Virus record (IMG/VR): IMGVR_UViG_3300027704_000170
Location: 1 to 22,995 of that record
Length of the DNA: 22,995 nucleotides
From: a virus
Direction: 5' to 3' (one strand)
A program made the position numbers and the translations under genes. Shown in pieces: positions 22,870 through 22,995 of the stretch (the stretch's first letter is position 1; each line of letters opens with the position of its first letter). The notes below the pieces were generated by a model. That model searched no databases. It was given only the letters and a program-made list of their open reading frames with translations, and was not told the origin of the DNA.

Positions 22870-22995
22870 AAGATTATACAATCCCACAGATCTTACAAGA
22901 CTTTTGTTCAGAAGAAGAAATTGAACACCTACCAAATCATGAACACCTCATGGATGTGCTAGGAAGAATTTTGACAAAGATTGACAACCTAGAAC
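22866..22995 (+). CDS. Start of an unidentified gene, cut by the window end
   Basis: Forty-three codons are visible from an ATG that forms ATGA with the preceding stop, still open at the last base. The sequence begins MKDYTIPQILQDFCSEEEIE, then LPNHEHLMDVLGRILTKIDN, and looks helical and acidic. It is translationally coupled to the fibre-like gene, so a small structural or assembly protein is likely, but no family can be named from this fragment. Confidence 0.6.
   Translation, partial: MKDYTIPQILQDFCSEEEIEHLPNHEHLMDVLGRILTKIDNLE

Overview
The window is part of the genome of a tailed bacteriophage, most likely a siphovirus of a Bacteroidota (probably Flavobacteriia) host. Support: every convincing gene lies on the + strand and is packed tightly, with repeated ATGA or TAATG stop/start overlaps; there is a full set of terminase, portal, protease, scaffold, capsid, tail tube and tape-measure genes; the DNA is AT-rich; Shine-Dalgarno sequences are almost absent, as in Bacteroidota; and several proteins are of types I associate with Bacteroidota phages (tail tube starting MPCLLTKAI, tail-tip protein, XkdF-like protease, portal with a YDIWL/YKGGG tail domain, DUF6712-like connector). 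No integrase, repressor, tRNA or CRISPR array is visible, so lifestyle cannot be read from this window. Family names come from recognition of sequence patterns, not from searches.

Layout. 1-2198: small accessory genes from the end of an early/middle region: a helical hypothetical protein, a DUF5675-like protein, a NinG/Rap-like nuclease, a sigma-factor-like protein with a possible Bacteroidota promoter in front, and a small Cys-pair protein. 2191-3387: a ParB-like domain fused to a DNA methyltransferase. 3390-4878: small and large terminase. 4879-5006: a gene-free gap with five CCCGTA copies (mostly 11 bp apart) and three CCGCAAA copies. 5007-5710: tail assembly chaperone with a probable -1 ribosomal frameshift at a T9 run. 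5712-11478: tail completion/neck-type proteins, a tail structural protein, a 1037-residue tail-tip protein and a small basic protein. 11471-13315: tape measure. 13312-16333: protease, scaffold-like protein, major capsid protein and tail tube, closed by a strong intrinsic terminator (16357-16387). 16411-19827: a 1138-residue modular protein with about eight carbohydrate-binding-like beta modules. 19817-22995: portal, head-tail connector, a doubtful tiny Cys-rich ORF, a fibre-like protein and the start of a further gene.

How the genes work together: TerS and TerL pump DNA through the portal into a shell built by capsid protein, scaffold and protease; connector and neck proteins join it to a tail made from tube protein, chaperones and tape measure; tip, modular and fibre-like proteins probably contact the host. 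Head and tail genes are interleaved rather than in the usual head-then-tail order. The points most worth a second look are the frameshift site, the repeat array after terL, the modular protein that looks like a small virion protein interrupted by recombining sugar-binding-type modules, and the change of codon use inside the methyltransferase gene.
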